Shown: positions 9,161 to 19,198, numbered from the stretch's first letter. The stretch: DNA of 64,000 nt from Symbiodinium natans (GCA_905221605.1 CAJNDS010002111.1:127001-191000), one strand, 5' to 3'. Translations and numbers: made by a program. Notes: generated from the sequence alone by a model not told the origin.

Positions 9161-9860
9161 CCCAAGGGGGAATATAGTTCTAACGAGGCTACATAGTTAA
9201 GGGTCTCCTCTCAGAGTAACTTGGACAAGGCCCCGAGACTCTCAGCCGCCCGGCTTGCTCAACTTGCGCGCCTGCTTTTTTTCGGGGGTATCCCCTGCAT
9301 GGACATTGGAGGTTCATGGAGGAAAGCTCATGACCTGCCATAAGGTCGGCCTTTGGCCGGCTCAGGTCCTTCGTGCTCCGCAGATTGGGGCGAAAATGAC
9401 TCACGCAGGCTGACAGGTTGTTGTGACCATCGTTGGGATGTAGAGTTTGAGGAGTTTGGAAAATGTGGTGCCAGTCTGAGGCATGAAGCAGTCAGGGGTA
9501 TGCCCTGCATTTTACGATTGCAATCTTCAGAATGGCAGCCACAACATCCTGCCAGCCTCCAGTGAGTTGCGCATTAACAAAACGTAACCCCGGTGGGATG
9601 GAAAATTCCCTTGCTGAAAGCACAAAACTTCGGGCGCGAGATACCACCTCAGCATGAAGATTCCCCAAGCCCCAAGTACACTCAATGGAGTATGGGATCG
9701 TTACGATTGTGCGGGTTGTTGGGTCGCTATCCGCATTGGTGCAGGTGGAATCGTCGGAAGGCCCGCTGCTTTCGTCGCCAAGGGACTCCTGGGTCCAGCG
9801 CAAGTCTCTGAGCTGAGATCGAAACAGCCTGCGCGAGCGCGCCTACAGCAGCAGTGACAT
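9161..9860. other. unique region, no gene recognised
   Basis: An isolated TTGGAGGTTCATGG (9306-9319) matches 14 bp of the MITE A end without a partner end. Open frames on both strands (for example 9492-9803 minus) carry no recognised domain. Confidence 0.4.
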
Positions 9861-9925
9861 GCTAAGTAGTGCCACATTCATGATGTAAGTCCCGAGTCTG
9901 TGAGACTGGCCCATCCCCTCGGGTT

Positions 9926-11373
9926 CTACTCGCTGTCTTTGACGCGTCCTTCCTCAACTTCGCTAAGGACGGACGTGCTGACCCCTTTCTCAGCTTTGCT
10001 GACCCCTTGCTCAGCTTTGCTGAGGACGTCCATGACATCTTGGAAGTTGACAGACAGCCAAAGAAGGCTTCCCTGCCAACTGCCGTAAACATTTGTCAAG
10101 TGGTTGTGCAGGGCCTGCTGGAAAATTCTGCCGAGTCTCTCACCGCATTGCTCACTTGCGTAGTTCACTCGCCAGTTGAAGAACAGCCTGGCGGCAGTCT
10201 CCTGGGCCACGACAGGATTGAGGGTCCTACCTGTGTAAACACGAACAAACATGGCAGGCCACCAAAGCATCCTAAGAACCACCAAGATTCAATGCGTAGC
10301 TCTTCGATTTGTAGCAGTCCTGCAATGTTGTTCAGTAATCCCAAGAGGGTCAGCCACTGAAGAAGGTCCCAGTCCCAGAAGAGCATGCCGGAGATGAAAG
10401 CAGTAGCCCCGATTTTGCTGACCAAGGCTGCTATACCCAACGCAGCACCGAAAAAGGCGGAGGCCAGCTCTGCCAGAAAAACTGCAATGTTGCATTCGTA
10501 GTAAGCTCGCTGCAACCTCTCAAGACACTGATGAGGGTTGGCCAGCCGAAGCAATGCGAGAGCTGAGAAGTCAGCGAGGCTTCGGATTAAGTGAGCCCTG
10601 TGCGGTGCATCAATGACCTGAAGCCCAAGAGCCTTGCCACTAGCCACGAGCATGTCCTTGGTCAGAAACACAAGCACGATGAACCACACGCCGCAGAACT
10701 CAAGCCAGCCGAGCACGTGCTTTGTCTGGTTCAATGACTGCTCCGGGTGTCGGGGCGGCAGCTCAAAAAGAGCGTATGTGAACAGGAAGATGTTCAAAAG
10801 GGCGCGGGCGCAAATCCTGCAGGCTCGGAAGCCACGCGTCCAGTTAGCTTCAAAGACTTTGATGATCTTCTGGTCATTAAGCTTTTGCTGAGCAAGCGTG
10901 ATTCTACGGGGTTCCTTGCTTTGCAATCGGGCCATGTGTTCAAGCAGCACGGCCAACGTCACATATGGAATCAAGACCATGAGCAGAATGCTGGCCAGGC
11001 CAAGGCTAGTCAAGTACCAGGTCCCTTTGGGGGACAACACACTCGGCCCACGGTAGGCCCACTGGCCACCAACCAGGTAGCCCAGCACAAACATGGTGAG
11101 CGACGGAAGAACGCATATGAGTACAGCGGCAACAACACATCGTCCCTTGGGCACAATTTCGGAAAAGCTGTGACCAACCGCGGCATTGGAGACGGTGGAG
11201 TGGGCTGAGTCCAGGCGTTTGTATTGTGAGTCCCGAGCACCTTCCTCAGTCTTCTGGTCCTCCAAGTTGACAGTGTTGTTCAGTGGGTCCCGGGCATTCT
11301 CCTCGGGCTCCTCGAACGTAACCTTCCCGAGCTTGACAGCCTTCGCGCTTTTTACTTCTCCATGGCTTCGCAT
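9926..11373 (-). CDS. multi-pass membrane protein, unknown family, frame break near C-terminus
   Basis: ATG at 11371-11373 opens a 402-codon frame. Residues 1-75 are a charged soluble N-terminus. Hydrophobic segments follow at about 79-102, 120-146, 187-204, 222-246, 297-319, 322-355 and 364-380, so 6-7 transmembrane helices are likely; a conserved-looking cytosolic loop lies at about 150-185. The topology suggests an integral membrane protein of endomembranes or plasma membrane; I recognise no family. After Q381 (10231) the same frame gives only a proline-rich tail ending at 10165. The overlapping frame instead continues with protein-like sequence (ETAARLFFNWRVNYASEQCG) to a stop at 9926. 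The sequence at the break is CAG/GTAGGA. A 29-nt GT-AG excision (10230-10202) would join the frames, but so would a base error or a frameshift. Short tandem repeats in the tail read KAEQGVS/KAEKGVS. Confidence 0.7.
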
Positions 11374-12047
11374 GATGAGTCCAGGCCTAGCTTGGAAGGG
11401 GGGTTAATTAGTGCTGAGGCCCAACTGTGAAGCTGTCGCACAATACTCGGTTCACAGTCTGCTATCATATGTTGCATCCTTGTATGCAGGATCGCATGGT
11501 TTTGCGCCCTGTGTCAGAACTTCAAGCCTGGGAAAGTGCGGCACTGCATGAATCGTGACTATCATAATATAATTACCCTTTCTAAGTTATGGTGTGCCAT
11601 TTCTGTACAATAAATGTAACTATAATACTATATACATATATGGAAAGAGAGTCTATTACAGTCACAGTGCGAACTGAGGGTGTAGGAACGTGCACATGGG
11701 CAGCGTCCCACAATTTGTGTTGTCTTAGGAAACGCACATATAAAACAACTCCGTCGCCATACAGCCGCCCGCCCCCGACTAAGGCCGACCAGCCGTTCTT
11801 GAAGCTTGTTTCTGAGCAGAGGCCCACACCAAAACAACTTAAGCTCTACCCCGCATCAAACTGCACTCACCTGCGTCGCCGTCCTGGACGTCGTCACCTT
11901 GGCGGAACAAGGGGAAAGCAGAACAGAAAAACTATTCTCAATGACCCCAGATGGGGGGTTACGAAAAGGTCAGGGCTCTTGTCCTTGGAGGTCCTGCGGG
12001 TCCTATATTCTGAGCCGAAGACTGAGGCACAGAGAGCCGGCAGATAC
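11374..12047. other. intergenic between membrane-protein gene and satellite
   Basis: Upstream of the minus-strand gene. The plus-strand frame 11589-12086 (165 codons) is rich in basic residues and runs into the satellite; no domain is seen. AT-rich sequence occurs at 11560-11650. No promoter motif can be named. Confidence 0.4.
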
Positions 12048-12059
12048 TTAAGGGATTAC

Positions 12060-13283
12060 ACAAAGACAAGAGAGAGAAGAGGGTGAGAGAGGAGGAGAGA
12101 GAGAGGGAGGAGAGAGGGAGGAGAGGGAGAGAGGGAGAGGAGGAGAGGGGAGGAGGGGAGAAGAGACGGGATGGAGAGGGGAGAGAGGGAGGAGAGAAGA
12201 CAGGGAGAGCGAGAGAGGGAGGAGTGAGAGAGGACGAGAGATAGAGAGAGAGGGAGAGAGAGAGGGAGAGAGGGGAGAGAGGGAGAGAGGGAGGAGGGAG
12301 GAGGAGAGGGGAGGAGGGGAGGAGAGGGAGAGAGAGAGGGAGAGAGGGGGAGAGAGGGGGGGAGGGAGGGAGAGAGGGGAGAGAGCGAGGAGAGGGAAGA
12401 GGGGAGAGGGGAGAGAGGGAGGAGAGAATGAGAGGGAGAGGGAGAGGGGGAGAGAGGGAGGGAGAGGGAGAGGAGGGGAGAGGGAGAGAGGGAGAGGAGG
12501 AGAGAGGAGAGAGAGGGAGGAGAGGAGAGAGAGGGGGAGAGAGAGGGGAGGAGAGAGGGAGGAGAGGGAGGAGAGGAGAGGGAGGGGGAGGGAGGAGAGG
12601 CGGGGAGAGGGGAGCGGAGAGGGATGAGAGAGGAGGGAGAGAGAGGGAGGAGGGAGAGAGGGGAGGAGAGGGAGAGAGAGGAGAGGAGGAGGGGAGAGGG
12701 AGAGAGGAGGGAGAGGAGGGAGAGGGGAGAAGGGAGAGAGGGGGAGGGAGAGAGGGGGAGAGGGAGAGAGGGATGGGAGAGAGGGAGGAGAGGAGGGAGA
12801 GAGGGAGAGAGGGAGAGAGGGGAGGAGAGAGGGGAGAGGGGAGGAGAGGGGAGGAGAGGGAGAGAGGGAGAGGGAGGAGGAGAGAGGGGAGAGAGGGGAG
12901 GAGAGGGAGAGAGGGAGGAGAGGGAGAGAGGGAGAGAGGGAGGAGAGGGAGGGAGAGAGCGAGGGGGAGAGAGGGAGAGAGGGAGAGAGGGGAGGAGAGA
13001 GGGAGAGAGGGAGATGAGAGGAGGCGAGAGAGGGAGAGAGGGAGAGAGAGAGGGGAGAGAGAGGGAGAGGAGAGAGGGAGAGAGGGAGAGAGAGGAGAGA
13101 GAGAGGGAGAGAGGGAGAGGAGAGGAGAGAGGGAGAGAGGGAGAGAGGGAGAGAGGGGGGAGAGAGAGAGAGAGAGGGGAGAGAGGGAGAGAGGGAGGGG
13201 AGAGAGAGGGAGAGAGGGAGAGAGGGAGAGAGGGAGAGAGGGAGAGAGGGAGAGAGGGAGAGAGGGAGAGAGGGAGAGAGATT
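12060..13283. repeat. 1.2-kb polypurine satellite, GAGAGGGA-based
   Basis: Almost uninterrupted purines on the plus strand. Units are GAGAGGGA or GAGAGGGGA, degenerate on the left and regular at 13200-13280. Apparent long frames in it (Arg/Glu/Gly on plus, Ser/Leu/Pro on minus) are translations of the repeat and not genes. Long homopurine tracts can form triplex (H-DNA). Confidence 0.95.
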
Positions 13284-13289
13284 ACTCAA

Positions 13290-13945
13290 AAGTCATGGGT
13301 TGTTGGCGTTGCGCGTCAAGCTCATGCACATCATGAACCATACGGTGGGAGCATCATTCTCTCAGCCCCATGCTGTGACAGTCGATAGTGCGGTCCTGGC
13401 ACTTGTTTTGCTGTTGCGCTCACTGGGATGAGGAGAGGGTCAAGTTGGTATTGGGAGTATGACATCGGGGTGTCAGAACAGGAGTTGCCCCGTCAGCCTT
13501 TCTCAAAAAAAGAATCTTTAGCGACGAATGTTGAACATGGCAGCGAAAGATGATCATGGCAGTGGGATACCATATGGGGAACGATCACTGTTGTGGCCCA
13601 TTTCTAGGATTTTGGTCAAAATTGCACGGCAACATCTCATGATGCGCGGGCTTGGGTGCTTTAAGGCTTCCGAAGCCAGAAGGCAGATGATCCAGATGAT
13701 GTTCGTCTGCAAATCCAAGCCCAGGACTCTTCCCTTTCAACTTTAAATTTCAGTCCAGATTCTCCAAGCAGCCTTGCACGGAAGGCCCCTGCCTAGTCAC
13801 TACAGATGATGGAAGACGCCAGACTTCAAAGTCTGCACCAGCCCCTTCGCAAAACCTGTGCCCCAGGGGCGCCTAGCCGGAGTTTCGGCTCCCCGTGCAG
13901 GCTGGGGCCTGCTGCCGAACGAGGCGCAGAGAGTGGACGCAGCAC
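13290..13945. other. unique region, no gene recognised
   Basis: The 72-codon frame at 13528-13746 has no recognisable features. Confidence 0.4.
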
Positions 13946-13960
13946 CGCACACAAGTCCTG

Positions 13961-13996
13961 TTGAACCCTGAACCCTAAACCCTGAACCCTAAACCC
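13961..13996 (-). repeat. short (CCCTAAA/CCCTGAA)n array
   Basis: Five alternating CCCTGAA and CCCTAAA units. Confidence 0.8.
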
Positions 13997-14031
13997 AAAA
14001 CGGCGCAGGATCTTGGCAGTGGCAAATTTGG

Positions 14032-14034
14032 GAC

Positions 14035-14065
<31 letters not shown>

Positions 14066-14072
14066 CATATGA
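14032..14072. repeat. ATAC/AT microsatellite
   Basis: CATA repeats pass into (TA)n. Confidence 0.9.
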
Positions 14073-14202
14073 AAATTGTACATACACACAAGAACAAAAA
14101 AGACAATGATACGAACGATACTGATGTTTATACTCAAAGTAATACTCAACACCAATTCCAAACTACATCTGAACCCTGAACCCAAGACCACAACCGAAAA
14201 TG

Positions 14203-14292
14203 GCTTCATGGCTGGTTATACGTAGGGTTAAAAATACGGAAATTATGACGTACTTATAACAGTACTTCTGACTACCCATGAACCTCCAAGTA
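14203..14292. mobile_element. MITE family A, left-truncated
   Basis: TTCATGGCTGGTTATACGTAGGG on the left lacks the terminal CTTGGAGG; the right end CCCATGAACCTCCAAGTA is intact and abuts GGGTTGAGGG. Confidence 0.75.
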
Positions 14293-14307
14293 GGGTTGAG
14301 GGCTGAG

Positions 14308-14385
14308 ACCCCTAAACCCTAAACCCTAAACCCTAAACCCTAAACCTAAACCCTAAACCCTAAACCCTAAACCCTAAACCCTAGT
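14308..14385 (-). repeat. telomere-type (CCCTAAA)n array
   Basis: About 11 units, one shortened to CCTAAA. Confidence 0.93.
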
Positions 14386-14470
14386 TTAGGGTCAGCCAGC
14401 CTTGCTTCGGACGCGTCTGGGACCGGCCCACCGAGGGTGGCAGGGAGCGGCCTGGCAGCTCTTCAAAGGG
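14386..14470 (-). pseudogene. coding-like fragment between telomere arrays (capped fragment 5)
   Basis: The minus strand reads PFEELPGRSLPPSVGRSQTR. Flanks are CCCTAAA (left) and TTTAGGG (right). Confidence 0.35.
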
Positions 14471-14552
14471 CGTTTAGGGTTTAGGGTTGAGGGTTTAGGA
14501 TTTAGGGTTTAGTATTTGCATTCAGGGTGTAGGATTTAGGGTTTAGGGTTTC
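14471..14552 (+). repeat. telomere-type (TTTAGGG)n array, degenerate
   Basis: About 8 units with TTGAGGG, TTTAGGA and GTGTAGG variants. Confidence 0.85.
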
Positions 14553-14687
14553 ATGTCTCTAAGAAGCGGATTTTTCGGGCTTTGGGGCTTCATGGCTGAT
14601 TTAGGGTGTTTACCGCCAGGCATTCTGTCTTGCCAGCCAGGCAATAGGGAGGCGGGTTAGTGCCCTGATGCCGACTGTCCCCGGGCA

Positions 14688-14768
14688 GTTTAAACGTCTA
14701 CGAAAATAAGGGACCCCCTATATAGATCTAGAAAGGACCCAGTAAGGTACCCTTAATATTGTAAACCA
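14688..14768. mobile_element. MITE-like family H, copy 2
   Basis: GTTTAAACGTCTACGAAAATAAGGGACCCCC at the left in register with the other copies, and AAGGTACCCTTAATATTGTAAACC at the right. The GTTTA and TAAAC ends are inverted. Confidence 0.5.
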
Positions 14769-14855
14769 CCATATGCTCTCTTGCTTGCAAGCTGTGCCGA
14801 GAGTCTCAATCCCCACCCGTCAAACCCTAACTCCACGCTGAGCCCTGCTCCCCCG

Positions 14856-14922
14856 CCTAAACCCTAAACCCTAAACCCTAAACCCTAAAACCTGAACCCT
14901 AAAACCTGAACCCTAAACCCGC
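14856..14922 (-). repeat. telomere-type (CCCTAAA)n array
   Basis: About 9 units with two AACCTGA interruptions. Confidence 0.92.
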
Positions 14923-15028
14923 ATCGCTCCACCAGAGCCCTCAGCCCCTGCAACTGCTCGCTGCGGGCCTCGTCGCTCGAGCGCCACCGGCTCCGCAGCA
15001 GGCGCGGCCGTGGCAGCCTGCAAGAGCG
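14923..15028 (-). pseudogene. coding-like fragment between telomere arrays (capped fragment 6)
   Basis: The minus strand reads RSSDEARSEQLQGLRALVER, a charged helical segment. TTGCAG precedes it on the minus strand, resembling a splice acceptor. Flanks are CCCTAAA (left) and TTTAGGG (right). Confidence 0.45.
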
Positions 15029-15088
15029 AATTTAGGGTTTAGAGTTTAGGGTTTAGGGTTTAGGGTTTAGGGTTTAGGGTTGTTTATT
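15029..15088 (+). repeat. telomere-type (TTTAGGG)n array
   Basis: About 8 units. Confidence 0.92.
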
Positions 15089-15821
15089 TGGTAAGCCGGC
15101 GTGGCTTCGCCTGTCGTTAAGTTCCCTTCGTCATGGTCGTACAGGGTTCAGCTGGCTTCCCGGCTGCAACCGCATGGGTTGCGCTTACTTCACAAACCTA
15201 TGGACCTATGACCTAATTATGCCCAGCCTCAATTTTGGCTGGTCCGCCATTGGAGATTCGCCAGCCGCTCATGTAGACCTGGCGCCAATAGAGTTCAACT
15301 GAGCTGTCAGCCGCACACTACAAACGCCCACGTGGCCGTTTTCCACGCCAGAGTTTGCTCCCTGCAAGTGCAGGACACCGTGAAGCGAGTCGTGATGAGG
15401 CTGCGAAGCTCGATTTGAGGGTTCAGGGCTTAAGCTTCGGGTGTACAAATTCTAAGTGGCTCTCGAACATCTTGCTGCTGGCTCGTTGCAGGACTGCTAC
15501 ATCTAAAAGTGATGAAGACTGGCCTCCTTGGCTTCGGTAAATGCCAGCACTCGACCCGTGCCTGTTCCTAGGGTACCTCTTTTCTTTGAGCTGGATTTTT
15601 GAAGCGAATCCGAAATCCCGATGCAGATCTATACGACATATAAAACATAAAACAGCTCACTGATCTTGACAACTGCCAGCTGAGGACCCAAGGCAGGAAG
15701 CATTCGGTGAAACAGTCTTGCTGCCACCAGCCATCAAGGGCACGCAGTTTCGGCTGTGTTCGGCCATGTGCTCCGAGTGGCTGCAACACACATTCCATCA
15801 TGAAGGTGTCACGATGCTCAT
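15089..15821. other. unique region, no gene recognised
   Basis: Small frames such as 15568-15801 (minus, 77 codons) show nothing recognisable. It lies 3' of the minus-strand gene that starts at 16374. Confidence 0.4.
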
Positions 15822-15876
15822 GCCCCTAAACCCTACACCCTAAACCCTAAACCCCTAAACCCTAAACCCTAAACCC
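15822..15876 (-). repeat. telomere-type (CCCTAAA)n array abutting a stop codon
   Basis: About 7 units. On the gene's strand this is TTTAGGG starting only about 4 nt after the TGA of the neighbouring gene. Confidence 0.92.
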
Positions 15877-15879
15877 ATG

Positions 15880-16374
15880 TCATGACTTCGGCTCTGGCAT
15901 GCACCGCTGGGCAAGCTCCCGGCAGTAGTCCGACGCCAGACGGGCCGCCGTCCCCTTAAGCTGGTCACCGAGATTTAAGACGAATTCGGGGACGTCCTGC
16001 TCAAACTTGAGATCGATCTTGAAAAAGGGAGAGGCTGCACCCCCGGCCTGAAGAGCTGCAAGGTCCAGCATGTAGGTCTTGCCGACCTCGTCGGGCTCCG
16101 GGGCACGTGGGTCGGAGTTTCCGGAGTCGTAGAACGCCACCGTCAGCACCAGCTTGGCCTGCTCCTTGTCGAAGGCCCATGTCCCAGCTCCAGAAACGGC
16201 GGAGTTGCCTCTCGCGTGTGAATACTCAAAGCCTGAGGACTCTTCAATGCTCCAGGCACCATCCGAGCGCAGCTTCATGGTGGACTTGGTCCACTTTCCC
16301 TCGAACACTGCCCTTGGACCTTCGCCCTTCTGTTTCATGTCGGACTTGCCGCCGCTTAGAATAGCCTCAGCCAT
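15880..16374 (-). CDS. conserved-looking soluble protein of unknown function, 164 aa
   Basis: The frame is open for 189 codons from 16449, but the ATG at 16372-16374 (MAEAILSGG) is the better start because the 25 codons before it read like leader sequence. The product is 164 residues, acidic-neutral, with no signal peptide or membrane segment. Its middle alternates polar and aromatic residues (FEGKWTKSTMKLRSDGAWSI, then GAGTWAFDKEQAKLVLTV), suggesting a small beta-sheet domain, and the C-terminal half ends in a basic helix. No family recognised. Codon use is GC-rich at third positions, as in the other real genes here. TTTAGGG repeats begin about 4 nt after the TGA, so the 3' UTR would be telomere-like or the 3' end was replaced. 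No intron is needed. Confidence 0.75.
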   Translation of the reverse strand: MAEAILSGGKSDMKQKGEGPRAVFEGKWTKSTMKLRSDGAWSIEESSGFEYSHARGNSAVSGAGTWAFDKEQAKLVLTVAFYDSGNSDPRAPEPDEVGKTYMLDLAALQAGGAASPFFKIDLKFEQDVPEFVLNLGDQLKGTAARLASDYCRELAQRCMPEPKS

Positions 16375-16595
16375 GGCACCAAGAAAATGAACCCTTTTAC
16401 AGGAAAACTCATGCTCGTTAGTTGCTCCCGATCGTAGAGAAGGTGGCAAAGGCCTAGCAAAGAACGCCCATTGAACTGCCAGTCATGGGCCTTGTTGGAG
16501 ACTTCAACTTATTCACCCCCGGCCCGAAAGCTAAGTACAGGTGGCTGTACTGGCACTCTGGTGATCCATGGCAGCACAATGCGACAAGTGACAAG

Positions 16596-16697
16596 TACTT
16601 GGAGGTTCATGGGTAGTCATAGGTAGGGACTTATAAAGTATGGTAGTTATACTTCTAACTTCTAACCCCACTTAGGGCACTTATAACCCTACTTCAA
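16596..16697. mobile_element. MITE family A, right-truncated
   Basis: TACTTGGAGGTTCATGGGTA at the left and the characteristic interior CCCCACTTAGGGCACTTATAACCC; the right end breaks off after CCCTACTT. Confidence 0.75.
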
Positions 16698-16795
16698 AAG
16701 CTCAGGCAGGCCCGACCATCCCTCCCATGGGCCGGTTCGGAGATCCGAGGCCGAAGAACCCATGTATAACCCTCAAGCATGCAATCTCACTCTCC

Positions 16796-16910
16796 CCTGG
16801 TAGCCCAGCAATCAGCTGATAATGAGGGTGCCCATTTGGGGTTGGTTACTTGAGAAGGGGGCCTTGAACCAAAACAAAAACAGTGAAGAGGGCACCACTG
16901 GGCTAGAAAG
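16796..16910 (-). mobile_element. decayed introner-like element (family E, copy 3)
   Basis: CCTGGTAGCCCAGCAATC, GGGTGCCCATTTGGGGTTGG and GGGCACCACTGGGCTA match, in the same order, the two introns of the Rab-like gene at 23.8-24.1 kb. Here the element is outside any recognised gene and its right terminus is degraded, so it is probably not spliced. It supports the view that those introns are mobile. Confidence 0.65.
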
Positions 16911-16950
16911 TCTCAATGCTTTTTGGGGGACAGGAAGAGGCTTTGGGGGG

Positions 16951-17030
16951 AACCCCAAACCCCAAACCCGAAACCCGAAACCCCAAACCCCAAACCCCAA
17001 CCCCAAACCCTAAACCCTAAACCCTGGTTT
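16951..17030 (-). repeat. (CCCCAAA/CCCTAAA)n array
   Basis: CCCCAAA and CCCGAAA units lead into four CCCTAAA units. Confidence 0.88.
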
Positions 17031-17110
17031 TGGCATGCACCCGGGGGCTTGGCCGTCAAGGCATCCACCACCAGCTGGTCCAGGCCGTCCCGCACTCCTC
17101 ATTGACATAC
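17031..17110 (-). pseudogene. coding-like fragment between telomere arrays (capped fragment 7)
   Basis: The minus strand reads VRDGLDQLVVDALTAKPPGA, strongly protein-like. Left flank CCCTAAA, right flank TTTAGGG from 17138. Confidence 0.45.
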
Positions 17111-17137
17111 AAGACCTAAGGCCCCAAACCCTACAAC

Positions 17138-17465
17138 CCTAGGGTTTAGGGTTTAGGGTTTAGGGTTTAGGGTTTAGGGTTTAGGGTTTAGGGGTTGGTT
17201 TAGGGTTTAGGGTTTAGGGTTTAGGGTTTAGGGTTTAGGGTTTAGGGTTTAGGGTTTAGGGTGTAGGGTTTAGGGTGTAGGGTTTGATGTTTGATGTTTG
17301 GGGTTTGGGGTTTGGGGTTTCGGGGTTTCGGGGTTTAGGGGTTTAGGGGTTTAGGGGTTTAGGGGTTTAGGGGTTTAGGGGTTTAGGGGTTTAGGGGTTT
17401 AGGGGTTTAGGGGTTTAGGGGTTCGGGGTTTGGGGTTTCGGGTTTGGGGTTTGGGGTTTGACCCC
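17138..17465 (+). repeat. telomere-type array with an 8-mer TTTAGGGG block
   Basis: TTTAGGG units at 17138-17282, TTTGGGG and TTTCGGGG variants, then a pure run of about 12 TTTAGGGG 8-mers (17330-17420). The left edge is a head-to-head junction, ACCCTAGGGT. Confidence 0.95.
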
Positions 17466-17699
17466 GAAACCACAGTGGTGGCTGCTTGCTTAGGACTGAG
17501 AGATTGAGCTTGATGTGTTGGCTTTGCAGTGCTTTGGGTCTCTTCTTGAAGCGGGTTCAGACTGAGGGATGCAAGGGTGACCCCCAAGTCGCCCTAAACC
17601 CCCAAAACCGGACATGGCATTATCGACCCAACTTAAGCACGGACCCGAACCCTCAAGCTAACACCCATCTTCTACGACCCCAACAAGCAAACGCCTCAA

Positions 17700-17830
17700 G
17701 TCCTAAACCCCAAAAGCTGAAACCCTAAATCCCTGAAGCCCTAAACCCTAAACCCCAAATCCCCCAGACCCAAAACACGAGACCCTCAAAGCCAAAACCC
17801 CAAACACCGAAATTCAAAACCCTCCATAGA
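17700..17830 (-). repeat. degenerate (CCCTAAA)n region
   Basis: CCCTAAA-like words are spaced irregularly through 130 bp. Confidence 0.65.
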
Positions 17831-17880
17831 AACGCAAAGCAAAGAGCCCTTGAACTGCCCTGGCTTTCCCTTGAACTGCC

Positions 17881-17962
17881 CTGGGTTTAGGGTTTAGGGT
17901 TTAGGGTTTAGGGTTTGGGGTTTGGGGTTTAGGGTTTAGGGTTTAGGGTTTAGGGTTTAGGG
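17881..17962 (+). repeat. telomere-type (TTTAGGG)n array
   Basis: About 11 units, two TTTGGGG. Confidence 0.93.
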
Positions 17963-18050
17963 TGGGCCTGCAGGAGGTGCTTCCGCCGCAGCAGCCTCCG
18001 TCGTCGGCTCTGCAGAAGCTGGCGCCAGTGCTCCTTGCTGTTGCGGGCAC
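17963..18050 (-). pseudogene. coding-like fragment, basic helix
   Basis: The minus strand reads ARNSKEHWRQLLQSRRRRLL, a very basic helical segment. TTTAGGG arrays flank it on both sides. Confidence 0.42.
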
Positions 18051-18120
18051 TTAGGGTTTAGGGTTTAGGGTTTAGGGTTTAGGGTTTAGGGTTTAGGGTT
18101 TAGGGTTTAGGGCTTAGGGC
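18051..18120 (+). repeat. telomere-type (TTTAGGG)n array
   Basis: About 10 units, nearly perfect. Confidence 0.93.
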
Positions 18121-18530
18121 GGGTTCAGATATTTTGGGGTATGGGTGTTGGGTTTCGCCTTCAAAGCTTAGGGCTTAGTAGCTTTGAGGGTTTAGGGTGC
18201 TAGGGACAATTAAAAATCCACATCTTTTCTTGTCCTAATACTTCCAATAATCGTTTTCGCTCACCTGCGCTGGGGTGATATCTGGTCAAACCCGGAGTCC
18301 CGAAACCCTGGCTGTTGTGGTCGTAGGAGGTCTGGATTGGGCTGTCGGTCGGGCAGGGAATCGGGCCCAGGGAACAGCGTAGCTGTGTTAAACCACCCGG
18401 CCACCGACGTTCTGGATCTATTTAGATGGCAGGCCAGACAACATAAACAATTGGCACATCTCATGTAGCAACTCATCATGAGAAGCCCCCCTCCCTGGAA
18501 CCCTGAAGCACCATATTCCACCCCTGAACC
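18121..18530. other. unique region, no gene recognised
   Basis: An 86-codon minus-strand frame at 18261-18521 shows nothing recognisable. Confidence 0.4.
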
Positions 18531-18534
18531 TAAA

Positions 18535-18600
18535 CTGAACCCTTGAACCCTTAACCCCTAAAACCTAAACCCTAAACCCCTAAACCCTAAACCCCTAATT
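18535..18600 (-). repeat. short (CCCTAAA/CCCCTAAA)n array
   Basis: Mixed 7- and 8-mers; left cap of the fragment at 18601. Confidence 0.85.
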
Positions 18601-18720
18601 CCCTGAAAATCACTCCATGGCCTGGTTCCGTCTCGGCGCAGCGCACGGCCAGAAGCTGCATGAGGAAGCTGGGCACTGCGCCGTCACTGGCGCAGAGCCT
18701 CGAGGATTTCGGGGGGAAGG
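18601..18720. pseudogene. coding-like fragment between telomere arrays (capped fragment 8)
   Basis: GC-rich and open on both strands: plus MAWFRLGAAHGQKLHEEAGH, minus LCASDGAVPSFLMQLLAVRC. Coding strand uncertain. CCCTAAA on the left, TTTAGGG on the right. Confidence 0.38.
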
Positions 18721-19198
18721 AGGTTTAGGGTTCAGGGTTCAGGGTTCAGGGCTTAGGGGTTTAGGGGTTTAGGGGTTTAGGGTTTAGGGGTTAGGGTTTA
18801 GGGTTTAGGGTTTAGGGTTTAGGGTTTAGGGTTTAGGGTTTAGGGTTTAGGGTTTAGGGTTTAGGGTTTAGGGTTTAGGGTTTAGGGTTTAGGGTTTAGG
18901 GTTTAGGGTTTAGGGTTTAGGGTTTAGTGTTTATGGTTTAGGGTTTAGGGTTTCGGGTTTAGGGTTTAGGGTTTAGGGTTTAGGGTTTAGGGTTTAGGGT
19001 TTAGGGTTTAGGGTTTAGGGTTTAGGGTTTAGGGTTTAGGGTTTAGGGTTTAGGGTTAGGTTTAGGGTTTAGGGTTTAGGGTTTAGGGTTTAGGGTTTAG
19101 GGTTTAGGGTTTAGGGTTTAGGGTTTAGGGTTTAGGGTTTAGGGTTTAGGGTTTAGGGTTTAGGGTTTAGGGTTTAGGGTTTAGGGTTTAGGGTTTAG
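18721..19198 (+). repeat. longest telomere-type (TTTAGGG)n array, about 480 bp
   Basis: About 65 units, mostly perfect after initial TTCAGGG and TTTAGGGG variants. It lies internally, with unique sequence on both sides, so it is not a chromosome end in this assembly. Confidence 0.96.

Noticed and set aside
12048-13388. Long frames of 413 codons (minus) and 254-302 codons (plus)
   Set aside because: They are translations of the polypurine satellite (Ser/Leu/Pro or Arg/Glu/Gly only).
18721-19198. A chromosome end (true telomere)
   Set aside because: Unique sequence continues on both sides, and arrays of both orientations are scattered through the window.
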